Below, one piece after another: positions 1 to 7,852 of a stretch of 36,960 nt of DNA. Origin of the DNA: CAZMGG01 sp964565715 (lineage in GTDB: Bacteria; Planctomycetota; UBA1135; UBA2386). Below the pieces are notes generated by a model. It saw only the letters and a program-made list of their open reading frames with translations. It was not told the origin of the DNA and made no database searches. The stretch lies in the NCBI GenBank assembly GCA_964565715.1, contig CAZMGG010000048.1, positions 1 to 36,960 of the forward strand. The letters run 5' to 3'. Positions within the stretch are counted from its first letter, which is position 1, and every line of letters begins with the position of its first letter. The position numbers and the translations under genes were made by a program.

Positions 1-47
1 TGATCTGCCACACCTTCCACGCCGTGCTGCGCGGCACCGGCATGTGA
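1..47 (+). CDS. C-terminal tail of a probable initiating sugar transferase (partial)
   Basis: Only the last 14 codons are visible, in the frame that ends at the TGA at 45-47. The peptide ends in AVLRGTGM. A short hydrophobic stretch followed by A-V-L-R-G-x-G is common at the extreme C terminus of polyprenyl-phosphate sugar transferases that start exopolysaccharide synthesis. A GT2 glycosyltransferase begins 7 nt downstream on the same strand, which fits a surface-polysaccharide operon entering from the left. The tail is too short to be sure of the family. Confidence 0.45.
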   Translation, partial: ICHTFHAVLRGTGM

Positions 48-54
48 GCCGTCG

Positions 55-1002
55 GTGACGCCGCGGCTGTCGATCGTCATCGTCAACTGGAACACGCGCG
101 AACTGCTCCTGCGCGTGCTCGGCCAGCTCCTGCCGCCCGGCGGCCCGCCGCTGCCCTGCGAGGTGCTGGTGGTCGACAACCAGAGCGGCGACGGCAGCGT
201 GGCCGCGGCCCGCGCCGCGTTCCCCGACGCGGTGCTGCTGCCGCAGCCGCACAACGGCGGTTTCGCCTACGGCGTGAACCGCGGCCTGGAGCGCGCCCGC
301 GGCGACTGGGTGCTGCTGCTCAACACCGACACCGAGGTGTCGTGGCCGGCGCTGCAGGCCTTCGTCGATGCGGCGGAACGGCACCCGCGGGCGGCGATCT
401 TCGGCCCGGCGATCACCGACGAGCACGGCGTACCGCAGGAGAGCGCCTGGCGCGCGCCGCGGCCCCGGGACTACCTGGGGGATGCGCTGTTCGTCGGGCG
501 GCTGTTCCGCTCCCGGGCGCCGGCGGTGGCTGGTCCGCGGGTCGTGGAGACCGTGAGCGGCTGCGTGTTCCTGCTGCGCCGGAGCCTGCTGGGGGAGATC
601 GGCGGCCTCGACGAGCGGTTCTTCATGTACTTCGAGGAGACCGACTTCTGCGCCCGGGCGCGGGCCCGCGGCCACGAGGTGGTGCTGCTGCCGGCGCACG
701 CGTTCGTGCACGCCGGCGGGCTGTCGGCCACCCAGGCGGCGGTGCGGACGTTCCTGGCGTTCCGCGAGAGCTGCCTGCTGTTCCACTGCGGGTGGCACGG
801 CCGGCTGGCGACGGAATGGGTGCGGCTGTGCCTGCTGCTGGCGTGCGCGCTGCGGCTGGGCGGCTGGCTCGGCCGGGCGCTGCTGGGGCGGAAGGCGGGC
901 CGGGCGGGGTTGTACGCGCGGGCGGTGCGCATGCTGGCGCGGCCGGGCCTGGTCGGCGAGCTGTGCCGCCGGCCGCGGCAGGTACCGCAGTTCGGGCGCT
1001 GA
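55..1002 (+). CDS. Family 2 glycosyltransferase (rhamnosyltransferase-like)
   Basis: This 315-residue protein is a GT-A fold glycosyltransferase that probably adds a sugar to a lipid-linked polysaccharide at the inner face of the membrane. The N terminus has the family's opening strand SIVIVNWN (about residues 6-13), then the nucleotide-binding VVDNQSGDGS, and the LLNTDTEV metal-binding motif near residue 90. The acceptor-side motif FFMYFEETDFCARAR lies near residue 190, as in WbbL/rhamnosyltransferase-like proteins. A hydrophobic stretch around residues 258-280 could bind the membrane. The start is GTG at 55, directly after the previous gene and just before the first conserved strand. The sugar transferred cannot be read from the sequence. 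Confidence 0.85.
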   Translation: MTPRLSIVIVNWNTRELLLRVLGQLLPPGGPPLPCEVLVVDNQSGDGSVAAARAAFPDAVLLPQPHNGGFAYGVNRGLERARGDWVLLLNTDTEVSWPALQAFVDAAERHPRAAIFGPAITDEHGVPQESAWRAPRPRDYLGDALFVGRLFRSRAPAVAGPRVVETVSGCVFLLRRSLLGEIGGLDERFFMYFEETDFCARARARGHEVVLLPAHAFVHAGGLSATQAAVRTFLAFRESCLLFHCGWHGRLATEWVRLCLLLACALRLGGWLGRALLGRKAGRAGLYARAVRMLARPGLVGELCRRPRQVPQFGR

Positions 1003-1305
1003 GCGTCCGGGCGCTCATGCGACGGCGCCTTGCTTGTCGATTTGTTGCGGCTCATTTCCCTCCGGTTTCCGGACTCCGTGACACCTCTCCTCGACAGTGC
1101 CACAAGCCCCGCGACGGCCGGTGACCGGGTCGGCCGATCTTAACTGCCCTGAATCGTCGATGATTCGCTGTGATCGTAGGTTGCTTCCTGGTGGCCAGTT
1201 ACAGCATCAGCGTCGGACTGAGCACACGAAAAAAGACTCCCCCCCCCCCTCTATGTCCATGGGGGACGCGCCCCGCATCCCCACCACTACAGTCCTGGAG
1301 GATCC
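1003..1305. other. Gene-free stretch of about 300 bp with lower GC and homopolymers
   Basis: No convincing coding region is seen here. The base composition drops compared with the gene on the left, marking the left edge of the low-GC island. It contains a small dyad (GAATC...GATTC, 1151-1166), an A6 run (1229-1234), a C11 run (1239-1249) and the Shine-Dalgarno of the next gene (GGAGG just before 1306). The promoter of the island should lie here, but I cannot place its -35 and -10 elements with confidence. Confidence 0.5.
1239..1249 (+). repeat. C11 homopolymer upstream of the Cys-rich secreted protein
   Basis: There are eleven consecutive C residues, directly after an A6 run and GACT, ending 56 nt before the ATG at 1306. 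Long homopolymers in promoter or leader regions are classic slipped-strand mispairing sites and can switch expression on and off. The tract is outside any coding frame I accept, so a change in its length would affect transcription or the leader and not a protein. Confidence 0.6.
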
Positions 1306-1734
1306 ATGATCTCACCCAAAGTCCCCACTCTGCTCGGCCTGCTTTCGCTCGGCCTCTCCCTGACTCCCTTCCTCGCGTCCAGCGAGTCCTGCCTTTCCAA
1401 CAATCAGGTGGACCGCGCGACCTGGAAGCTGGCCGCCTGCCCCAACACCAACTGTGACGATGGCGTCGCGTGCGCCCCCAAGGTGTGGGCCGGCTTCGGC
1501 GTCAGCTACCACTACTGCGGCTGTGGTCCGGCCTCGGACCCAAGTCATCACCCCATCTGTCATGCGTACACGGTCTGGCAGCCTCCCATTCAAGGACAAC
1601 CTGGGCGGTGGATGCCAGGGTGCACCTTCGAGGACTTCCACAACTGCCCCGCTGAGAAGCCTCGATGTGATCCGGAGCCAGAGGTCGCGGTCGCCCGCTG
1701 CATCTGCCAGCCGGAGCCAGGCACCCCTTGGTGA
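1306..1734 (+). CDS. Small secreted Cys-rich protein (12 Cys after the signal peptide)
   Basis: I do not recognise this 142-residue protein. It starts with a clear Sec signal peptide: a Lys near the N terminus, a hydrophobic core LLGLLSLGLSL, and likely cleavage after the LASS region near residue 25. The mature part carries 12 cysteines, an even number that would allow six disulfides, including a CGC and a CIC pair. It also has several Trp and Pro residues and no long hydrophobic segment. The ATG at 1306 has a good Shine-Dalgarno (GGAGG) about 6 nt upstream. The next gene encodes a MauE/DoxX-like membrane protein. MauE helps mature the disulfide-rich small subunit of methylamine dehydrogenase, so a dedicated oxidative-folding partnership is an attractive inference. 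Codon use is less GC-biased than in the surrounding genes. Confidence 0.75.
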   Translation: MISPKVPTLLGLLSLGLSLTPFLASSESCLSNNQVDRATWKLAACPNTNCDDGVACAPKVWAGFGVSYHYCGCGPASDPSHHPICHAYTVWQPPIQGQPGRWMPGCTFEDFHNCPAEKPRCDPEPEVAVARCICQPEPGTPW

Positions 1735-1844
1735 GCCGCCTCCGTTGCAGCCTTCGCTTGACTCATCGATCGCTGGGTGCCACTGCATCTTCAGTCGGTT
1801 CCCATGCCTACGTTGACCTCAAACATCAAGTGGGAACCTAGTTC

Positions 1845-2216
1845 ATGGCAGTCTCGACCATAATCCTGGCAAGCGCTCTCGCTGTGACAGGTCTCATGAA
1901 GATCCTCGCCCCTGCGCCTATCGAGGCTGCCCTACTGCATCTTCCTGCACCTGCGGCTCCCGCAATAGGAGTGCTTGAGATGTTCCTGGCCGCGTCACTG
2001 TTCGCGCCCAGGGTCACGAGATGGGCACACGCCGGGGTGCTCATGATGCTGGTTGTTGCCCTCTGCAACCTGATGCTCTCCCATGGGAACTGCGGCTGCA
2101 CTGGATCGTGGGCGATCTCGAGACGTCAGATGGCATGGATCGTTGCGCTCATGTTTCTGCTGCTTGCACACTCCATGGGCGCATTGCGCAAGGTGGCCAC
2201 CACATGCAGTCCGTGA
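1845..2216 (+). CDS. MauE/DoxX-like redox-associated membrane protein
   Basis: This 123-residue protein is almost entirely hydrophobic, with about four transmembrane helices (roughly residues 4-22, 37-54, 60-80 and 97-113). It carries an N-C-G-C-T-G motif around residues 82-87, just after the third helix. A CxC in this position of a small four-helix protein is typical of MauE-like and DoxX-like proteins, which are thought to pass reducing or oxidising equivalents across the membrane. It lies 110 bp after the Cys-rich secreted protein and overlaps the next gene by 13 nt, so the three genes are probably one unit. The redox role is inferred from family and context. Confidence 0.75.
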   Translation: MAVSTIILASALAVTGLMKILAPAPIEAALLHLPAPAAPAIGVLEMFLAASLFAPRVTRWAHAGVLMMLVVALCNLMLSHGNCGCTGSWAISRRQMAWIVALMFLLLAHSMGALRKVATTCSP

Positions 2217-3832
2217 CCAAGAACCGCCTCATCATCGGCCTGGGCACCACCGCGCTCCTGCTGCTGGCGCTGGTCTTCTCGGTATACGGCCCGTCCACGG
2301 CCCCTGCGGATCTGCCAGCAGCGCACCCCGCGCCCGGAGCTTCCAACATCCCCTCCGCACCCGTCGCCATCATCGAGGACCACGACCGCGCGCCCTCGGG
2401 AAGCCGCGGGATCACGGTTCGTGTCGAGGACTCGATCGGGCGCCCACTGGCGGGAGCTCTCGTCACCACGGAAGGCAGCCCTGAGCAAACCACCGATTCC
2501 ACCGGCGAACTGCGACTGCAGCACCCCGTGACCATGGTGGGCGCCCGATCGCCCGGATACGCGCCGTCCCTTCGGGCCGTCTCGGCGTCGGAGCACACAG
2601 CGGGCCTGATGGTGCTTCGCCTGGCTCCAGAGGCGATCCTAGTAGGCAGTGTACGCGACTGCTTCGATCAGCCCGTGCCGGCCGCCGAGGTCGAGGTGTC
2701 GCTCGGCTCTCCAGGTGGCTCTACCGGTGCAGACGTCGGCCTGGCGATCGGGAGGACCGCCATGGCGTACCGCCGCGTGACCAGGACCGACGACAACGGC
2801 GGATTCTCGATCGCCGGCCTCGCGCAAGGCGATCACCGGGTCAGCTGGCGTGCACCAGGCTGTGTCGCGGTACATCAGGATGCATCGGGTGCCCGTCACA
2901 CGTGGCGGACCATCTCGATCCAGCAAGGCCGACGCCACGAACAGGATCTGGCCATGGGCATACTGCTCGTCGGAGCGATCGATGTGGTCCATGCCCATGG
3001 ACTCACCGCCGACCTTCTTCGATGGATGCTGGGCATCGGCCTGGAACTGCCGCCACATGCCGAGCCCATGAGCGGTCTCTTTCCCGAGCTACTCGAGGAG
3101 GTCGAGCGGGAGATCCATGGCATTGCGCATCTGGGTCACCGTCACTCCATCGTGGCGGTGGCGATCGGTCACGACCCTGCGGCCGCTCCCGAGTGGAAGG
3201 CCCGCTTCGGTGTCACCTTCCGTGCAGAGGCGCCGGTGGAAGGCAGCCTGCTCCTGTCGCGACTCAGGGCATGGCGGGACAACCCGGATGCGAGCACGGT
3301 CCGGGTCACCGTGGGTGCGACGCCAGTTCCAACCGGGAAGGCACGCATCCACACCCCCTACGAGGTCGATATAGCGGGTCGTTCGCCTGCAGTCTTCGGG
3401 GTGATGCCACTCATCTCCAAGAACCTCCAGAAGCAACCCGAGACGTTCGTGGTCGAGTTGCCGGTCGGCGAGTATCTCGTCGCCCCAAGCCGATGGGGCC
3501 TGTTGGCCAACCGCAAGCGGCAGCAGTTCTTCACGGTGATCCAGGATGGCCTCGCCGATGTCGCGGTTGCTGACACCGGCATCGCTCGCCTCGTCGTGCA
3601 CGCGATCGACGACGCGAGCAGACCACTCCGGGTCTACAACCTCAAGATCGGCGATGGCAGGCGCGGTGTGATGATCGCCGGACGCCAGGAGTACGGTGCC
3701 GTGGTCCAGTTCATGGAATTGGGCACGACCTGCCACCTGCAGCTCTGGGACGAGCACTTCGCCAGGAAGAGTGAGACGAAGGTCCTCCTCGACAAGCCGG
3801 TGGTCGAGGTACGCGTCACGCTCGGCCCCTGA
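2204..3832 (+). CDS. Membrane-anchored protein with carboxypeptidase-regulatory-like domains
   Basis: This 542-residue protein starts at the ATG at 2204, overlapping the MauE-like gene by 13 nt in another frame. The frame is open further upstream, but this start places one hydrophobic helix (about residues 9-27, LIIGLGTTALLLLALVF) at the N terminus as an uncleaved anchor or signal. Two CarboxypepD_reg-type beta-sandwich segments follow: one with V-E-D-S-I-G-R-P-L-A-G-A near residue 75, and one with GSVRDCFDQPVPAA near 145 ending in DDNGGFSIAGLAQGDH. The remaining 300 residues are a beta-rich extracytoplasmic region that I cannot assign, with no catalytic motif. It faces the exopolysaccharide operon across a 10-nt gap. 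With its two upstream neighbours it forms a less GC-rich island that may have been acquired by transfer. Confidence 0.75.
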   Translation: MQSVTKNRLIIGLGTTALLLLALVFSVYGPSTAPADLPAAHPAPGASNIPSAPVAIIEDHDRAPSGSRGITVRVEDSIGRPLAGALVTTEGSPEQTTDSTGELRLQHPVTMVGARSPGYAPSLRAVSASEHTAGLMVLRLAPEAILVGSVRDCFDQPVPAAEVEVSLGSPGGSTGADVGLAIGRTAMAYRRVTRTDDNGGFSIAGLAQGDHRVSWRAPGCVAVHQDASGARHTWRTISIQQGRRHEQDLAMGILLVGAIDVVHAHGLTADLLRWMLGIGLELPPHAEPMSGLFPELLEEVEREIHGIAHLGHRHSIVAVAIGHDPAAAPEWKARFGVTFRAEAPVEGSLLLSRLRAWRDNPDASTVRVTVGATPVPTGKARIHTPYEVDIAGRSPAVFGVMPLISKNLQKQPETFVVELPVGEYLVAPSRWGLLANRKRQQFFTVIQDGLADVAVADTGIARLVVHAIDDASRPLRVYNLKIGDGRRGVMIAGRQEYGAVVQFMELGTTCHLQLWDEHFARKSETKVLLDKPVVEVRVTLGP

Positions 3833-3842
3833 GCGCGCCGCG

Positions 3843-5531
3843 TCAGCCCAGCCGGCCGCGCAGCACCTGCCAGAGCAGGCCGAGGTGGCCGCGGATCACC
3901 CGCAGGGTCTTCATCTTCGACACCCCCAGCAGCCGCGCCTCCAGCAGGGCCGGATGCTCCACCACCTTGCCGCCGCGGCGGACCACGCGGAGCAGCAGCT
4001 CGGCGATGCCGAGGAAGCCGCCGTGCTGCACCGGCACGTCGAGCAGCGCCGGACGCCGGTAGACCCGGAAGCAGCTCGTCCAGGTCGACAGCGGCGCCCC
4101 GGTGGCGCGGCGGTAGAGCCAGGACAGCCCCCGCGACAGGAAGAGCCGCCAGCGCGGCACGTTCAGCACCTGGCCCTGCGGGTGGTAGGGCGAGGCGGTG
4201 ACCAGATCGGCATCGGCCAGCAGCGGCACCATCGCCTCGATCTCGGCCGGGTCGTAGGAGCAGTCGCAGTCCACCGACACGGCGATCTCGGCGCGGGCGG
4301 CGCGCAGGCCGGTCAGGATCGCCGCGGCGATCCCCCGGTTGTGCGGGTGGCGCACGATCTGCACGTCGGCGCGGCCGGCGGTGAGCCGTTCCAGCTCCGC
4401 CACGCTGCCGTCGGTGCTGCCGTCGTCCACCAGCACCAGATCGAGGTCGTAGCGGTCGCGCAGGCGGTCGGCGACGCCGGCCATGGTGCGCAGCAGGTAC
4501 GGGATGTTGTCGGCCTCGTTGAAGATCGGCACCACCACGCTGACCGCCTGGCGGGGACCGCTGTGGGGCGTCACCAGCACCGGCGCCGGGGCGGCGGGCT
4601 GCGGCGGCGGCGAGGGACGGCGGAGCGGCAGGTCGAGCCAGCGGGCCACCGACACGAACTGCAGCCGGGCCAGGTACTCGTCGAGGAACACCTGGGTGCG
4701 GCCGAGGTTGCGGTACTGCTTCACCTTGTCGAGCGCCGCGGCGGCGGTGACCAGGGGCTGGTCCGGGTCCAGCTCCCAGGGCATGAAGTAGCAGACCAGC
4801 GGGTCGCGGCGGTCGCGGAGCCACTGGTCGATGCCGCGGCGGACGAGCCAGCGCGGCATCTGCCGCCACCAGTTGCCGCCGCCGATGGCGAAGCGCATGC
4901 CCAGGAACGACGCCGTCGACACCGGCACCTCCCAGAGGTGGCCGCCGGTGACCGCGTGGCGGCCGACGACGTGCATGCCGGGATCGCGGCCGAGGCGGCC
5001 GGCGACGGGGTTGACCGAGGCGTCGTAGGCGTAGCCCTTCTGGGCCAGCACGTCGAACACCCAGCGGTCCTGGTGCCGCAGGCGGCGGGGCGAACGGTAG
5101 CCGAGCACGACGTTGCCGCCGGCGGCCTCGATCGCCGCCTTGGTGCGGTCGAGGTCCTCGGCGAACTCCTCGGCCATCATCCCGTCGACGCCGCGGGGCC
5201 AGAAGCCGCGGGAGGCGACCTCGTGGCCGGCCGCGGCGATGCGGCGGACGAGCTCGGGGTTGCGTTCGGCCAGCAGTCCGAGGACGAAGAAGGTGGCCTG
5301 GGCGGAGTGGCGTTGCAGGCAGTGGAGGGCGAGGTCGACGCTGCGGTCGACGCGGGACTCGAAGCGGTCCCAGTGCTTGCGGAGGACGACCTGGGAGAGG
5401 GCGCCGCCGTGGAAGTACTCCTCCACCGAGACGGTGAGGATGTGGCGGCCGGCGAGGCCGGCGCCGGGCCCGCCCGGACCGGCGCGTTCGGCGGCGGTGG
5501 ACTCGCTGACCCTGGGCGCGGTGGAAGTCAT
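3843..5531 (-). CDS. Polysaccharide deacetylase (DUF3473-type) fused to a GT2 glycosyltransferase
   Basis: This 562-residue fusion has two parts. Residues 30-310 follow the PEP-CTERM/XrtA-type polysaccharide deacetylase pattern: LTVSVEEYFH, QATFFVLGLLAERNPELVRRIAAAGHEVAS, GYRSPR, and a DUF3473-like tail with FMPWELDPDQP. Residues 330-560 form a DPM1-like GT2 transferase with VSVVVPIFNEADN, LVDDGSTDGS, HNRGIAAAI and VDCDCSYDP. The usual VDVED of motif 1 reads VSVEE here, and the His residues after GHEVAS are replaced (SRGFWPRG), so deacetylase activity is doubtful. A related subfamily with Lys at this site may exist. It is the last gene of a minus-strand operon, 18 nt after the CpsD-like gene, and probably modifies or transfers exopolysaccharide sugars. 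Confidence 0.85.
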   Translation of the reverse strand: MTSTAPRVSESTAAERAGPGGPGAGLAGRHILTVSVEEYFHGGALSQVVLRKHWDRFESRVDRSVDLALHCLQRHSAQATFFVLGLLAERNPELVRRIAAAGHEVASRGFWPRGVDGMMAEEFAEDLDRTKAAIEAAGGNVVLGYRSPRRLRHQDRWVFDVLAQKGYAYDASVNPVAGRLGRDPGMHVVGRHAVTGGHLWEVPVSTASFLGMRFAIGGGNWWRQMPRWLVRRGIDQWLRDRRDPLVCYFMPWELDPDQPLVTAAAALDKVKQYRNLGRTQVFLDEYLARLQFVSVARWLDLPLRRPSPPPQPAAPAPVLVTPHSGPRQAVSVVVPIFNEADNIPYLLRTMAGVADRLRDRYDLDLVLVDDGSTDGSVAELERLTAGRADVQIVRHPHNRGIAAAILTGLRAARAEIAVSVDCDCSYDPAEIEAMVPLLADADLVTASPYHPQGQVLNVPRWRLFLSRGLSWLYRRATGAPLSTWTSCFRVYRRPALLDVPVQHGGFLGIAELLLRVVRRGGKVVEHPALLEARLLGVSKMKTLRVIRGHLGLLWQVLRGRLG

Positions 5532-5549
5532 GGCCGGCGCCCGCCGAGC

Positions 5550-6215
5550 CTACAGCAGCCGGTCCACCATCGTCGGCAGTTCGTGCACCAGATCGTTGAG
5601 CACCACGCCGAGGAACGGCGTGCCGAGGCCGCGCAGATGCTCGACGTTGCGTTCGACGACGCCGGCGCGGTGGCGGTTGGCCTCCACCACCAGGACCACG
5701 GCGTCGAGGTGGCGGACCACCAGGCTGGCCTCGGGGGCGCGGTTCAGGGCCGGCACGTCGACGAGACAGAGGTCGTGGTTGCCGAGCATGTCCTTCAGCA
5801 GGCGGGCGAAGCGGTCGCTGGTGAAGCCCCAGAAGGGATCCACCGACTCGCCGCCGGGCACCAGGTCGAGGCCGGTGGCCACCTGGAAGCGGGTGACGTC
5901 GGCGAGGCCGGCGCGGCCGCCCAGCCAGTCGGCGAGGCCGGGGCTGTGGGAGGTGTGGAACACCGAGGCCAGCACCGGCGCGCGCAGGGTGGCCTCGACC
6001 AGGCCGACCTTCTTGCCCTTGCTGCCGAGGAACAGGGCCAGGTTGGCCACCACGGTGCTGGAGCCCTCGTCGTCGCCGATGGCGCAGAAGCCGATGGTGC
6101 GGTGCCCCTCGAGGGCGCCGCGCTGCAGGAGGTTGGACCAGAGGTAGCCCAGCTCGGTGGCGATCACCTCCGCCTTGCGGTTGCCGGGCTCCTTGCGTGC
6201 GAAGAGACCTTTCAT
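5550..6215 (-). CDS. CpsD/BY-kinase-like ATPase with degenerate Walker motifs
   Basis: This 221-residue protein has the fold signature of the cytoplasmic tyrosine-kinase partner of Wzz proteins (CpsD/CapB/Wzc C-terminal domain). It shows an AEVIATELGYLWSNLL entry helix, a P-loop region with VANLALFLGSKGKKVGLVEATLRAP, and a LCLVDVPAL Walker-B-like strand near residue 149. The P-loop reads GDDEGSS (47-53), with Ser where the ATP-binding Lys should be. The usual DADLRxP reads EATLRAP, and there is no C-terminal Tyr cluster. It is therefore probably not an active kinase and may regulate Wzz as a structural partner. It starts at the ATG at 6215, 2 nt after the Wzz gene ends, in clear translational coupling. 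Confidence 0.8.
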   Translation of the reverse strand: MKGLFARKEPGNRKAEVIATELGYLWSNLLQRGALEGHRTIGFCAIGDDEGSSTVVANLALFLGSKGKKVGLVEATLRAPVLASVFHTSHSPGLADWLGGRAGLADVTRFQVATGLDLVPGGESVDPFWGFTSDRFARLLKDMLGNHDLCLVDVPALNRAPEASLVVRHLDAVVLVVEANRHRAGVVERNVEHLRGLGTPFLGVVLNDLVHELPTMVDRLL

Positions 6216-6217
6216 GG

Positions 6218-7852
6218 CTACCACCCCCGCTCCCGCCGGGCCTGGTGCCGGCGCAGGTTGTTCGGATCGAGCCGCGGCACGACGCCGATCACCGGCGCGG
6301 CGCCGAGCCGGTCGAGGTCCTCGCGCACGCGCACCACGGTGTCGGGCAGCGAGCGGGTCACCACCACGCCGAGGCCGAGGAACAGGCCGACGAAGAAGCC
6401 GCCCAGGATCAGCTTGCTGCGGTTGGGGCCCTCCTTCTCCAGCGGCAGCGAGGCGTCCTCGATCTTCTGCAGCGAGCTGAAGTTGCCGAGCCGCAGGTCG
6501 CGCTTGCGCTGGGCCTCGGCCAGCGCCGTGCTGGTGCGGCCGGCCTCGGTCTCCGCCCGCCGCAGGGCCTCGTTGAGCTGCTGGAAGGTCGGCTCGAGGT
6601 CGAGCATGCGCTTGAGGCGGCCGGCGATCTGCTCGTGGTTCTGCCGCAGCATCTCGCGCACGCCCTCGTAGCGCACCCGCTCCATCCGGCGGGTGCTGAG
6701 CTGGGTGTTGGCGACGGTGTAGTCGGGGTTGATCTCCTCGATGGGGATCTCGCCGGCGGTGCGCTGCCGCTCGTTGGCGCGCCCCAGCTCGGCCTCGATC
6801 TGCTGGATGCGGCGGTCCAGCTCGGCGATCTGCGGGTTGCCCTCGACGACGGCGACGCGGCTGGCGAGCACGGCGCGCTCTCCCATGGCGCGGGCGCGCT
6901 CGGCCTGCAGGAGCCGCACCTCCTCGGCGTTGTCCAGCCGGCGCCGCACGGTGCGGGTCGGCTGGACCTGCTTCAGGTTCTCCTCCAGGGCCGCGATCTC
7001 GCGGCTGGCGCCCTCGATGTCGAGCGCGTTCTTCGACACGAGGCCCGCCGACTCGGCCTCCTGGGCCCGCAGGCGGCGCAGCTCGACGTCGAAGGCATCC
7101 TGCACGCCGGCGCCCTCGAGGAACTCGCGCATCGCCCGCTTGGCCACGGCCTCCTCGGCGGCGGCCTCCTCGGCGCGCTTCTGCACCTCCTCGAAGCGCT
7201 TCGGATCGTCGTAGACCTCCAGGTGCCACTGGATCGCCTGCTCCATGTAGGCCTGCAGGATCTGCTGGGCGAGGAAGGGATCGTTGGCCTCGTAGCTGAC
7301 CAGCAGCACGTCGCTGAAGCGGGGTTTGTCCACCACCAGCGAGCGCTGCAGCTTCTTCATCGCCTCGTCGACGTTCACCTCGGCGGTGCTGCCGGAGTTC
7401 CAGTCGCGCTGGATGCCGTGGAACAGGGCCCGCAAGCCACCGGCCTCGCCGCCCGGCGTGTAGGGCTGCAGCACCTTCGGCGCGCCGACCAGGTCCACCA
7501 CCCGCCGCAGCAGCGGATCGGCGCGGAACACGTAGGACGCGTTGAGGCTGATGCTCTCGCCCTTGGTCTCGCTGATCCGGGTCGGGTCGACCTGGATGCT
7601 CTCGCTGCCCGCCTGGGTGAACATGAACTTGCCCTGGCTGACGAAGCTGTTGGGCGTGGTGATGGCCAGGAAGGCGCCGATCAGCAGGCCGAAGCCGGTG
7701 GTGCCCATGACCAGGTAGCGGGTGCGGAACACCGCCTCCAGCAGCTTGCGGACCGGCAGGCCGCCGGCCTCCTCGCCCTGGGCCGCCGGCTGCACCGCCA
7801 GCAGGGCCTCCCGCGAGTTGAACTTCAGTTCTTCGATCAGGTGTCTGGACAT
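6218..7852 (-). CDS. Wzz/GumC-family exopolysaccharide chain-length/export protein
   Basis: This 544-residue protein sits in the inner membrane and spans the periplasm, controlling polymer length or export. It has an N-terminal transmembrane helix (about residues 45-65, LVMGTTGFGLLIGAFLAI) followed by a Wzz domain (NSFVSQGKFMF). A long Glu/Arg-rich coiled coil covers about residues 190-440. A Pro-containing segment (ASLPLEKEGPNRSK) leads into the second helix, LILGGFFVGLFLGLGVVV, near residue 480, and a short cytoplasmic tail ends the protein. This is the Wzz/PCP-2a layout without a fused kinase; the kinase-like partner is the next gene. The ATG at 7852 puts the helix at the normal distance. 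The frame is open further upstream, but that part looks non-coding. It heads a three-gene minus-strand operon. Confidence 0.85.
   Translation of the reverse strand: MSRHLIEELKFNSREALLAVQPAAQGEEAGGLPVRKLLEAVFRTRYLVMGTTGFGLLIGAFLAITTPNSFVSQGKFMFTQAGSESIQVDPTRISETKGESISLNASYVFRADPLLRRVVDLVGAPKVLQPYTPGGEAGGLRALFHGIQRDWNSGSTAEVNVDEAMKKLQRSLVVDKPRFSDVLLVSYEANDPFLAQQILQAYMEQAIQWHLEVYDDPKRFEEVQKRAEEAAAEEAVAKRAMREFLEGAGVQDAFDVELRRLRAQEAESAGLVSKNALDIEGASREIAALEENLKQVQPTRTVRRRLDNAEEVRLLQAERARAMGERAVLASRVAVVEGNPQIAELDRRIQQIEAELGRANERQRTAGEIPIEEINPDYTVANTQLSTRRMERVRYEGVREMLRQNHEQIAGRLKRMLDLEPTFQQLNEALRRAETEAGRTSTALAEAQRKRDLRLGNFSSLQKIEDASLPLEKEGPNRSKLILGGFFVGLFLGLGVVVTRSLPDTVVRVREDLDRLGAAPVIGVVPRLDPNNLRRHQARRERGW

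Noticed and set aside
1003..1305. Search for a tRNA or small RNA in the longest gene-free stretch
   Set aside because: No cloverleaf, anticodon arm or terminator-like hairpin with a T-run could be found.
1097..1309. Short frames around the C11 tract (70 and 95 codons)
   Set aside because: There is no signal peptide, family resemblance or good Shine-Dalgarno, and they run across the homopolymer and the real promoter region.
1306..1734. Possible methylamine dehydrogenase small subunit
   Set aside because: It has a similar Cys count and a MauE-like neighbour, but the Cys spacing and flanking residues do not match the family, and no large-subunit gene is present.
2021..2203. Upstream extension of the CarboxypepD-reg-like gene to an ATG at 2021
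   Set aside because: It lies wholly inside the MauE-like gene and would bury the membrane anchor. The ATG at 2204 places the hydrophobic segment at the N terminus.
3696..6671. A 991-codon plus-strand frame opposite the exopolysaccharide genes
   Set aside because: The composition is rich in Gln, His, Val, Ala and Gly with no motif, while the minus strand encodes three recognisable proteins with operon spacing.
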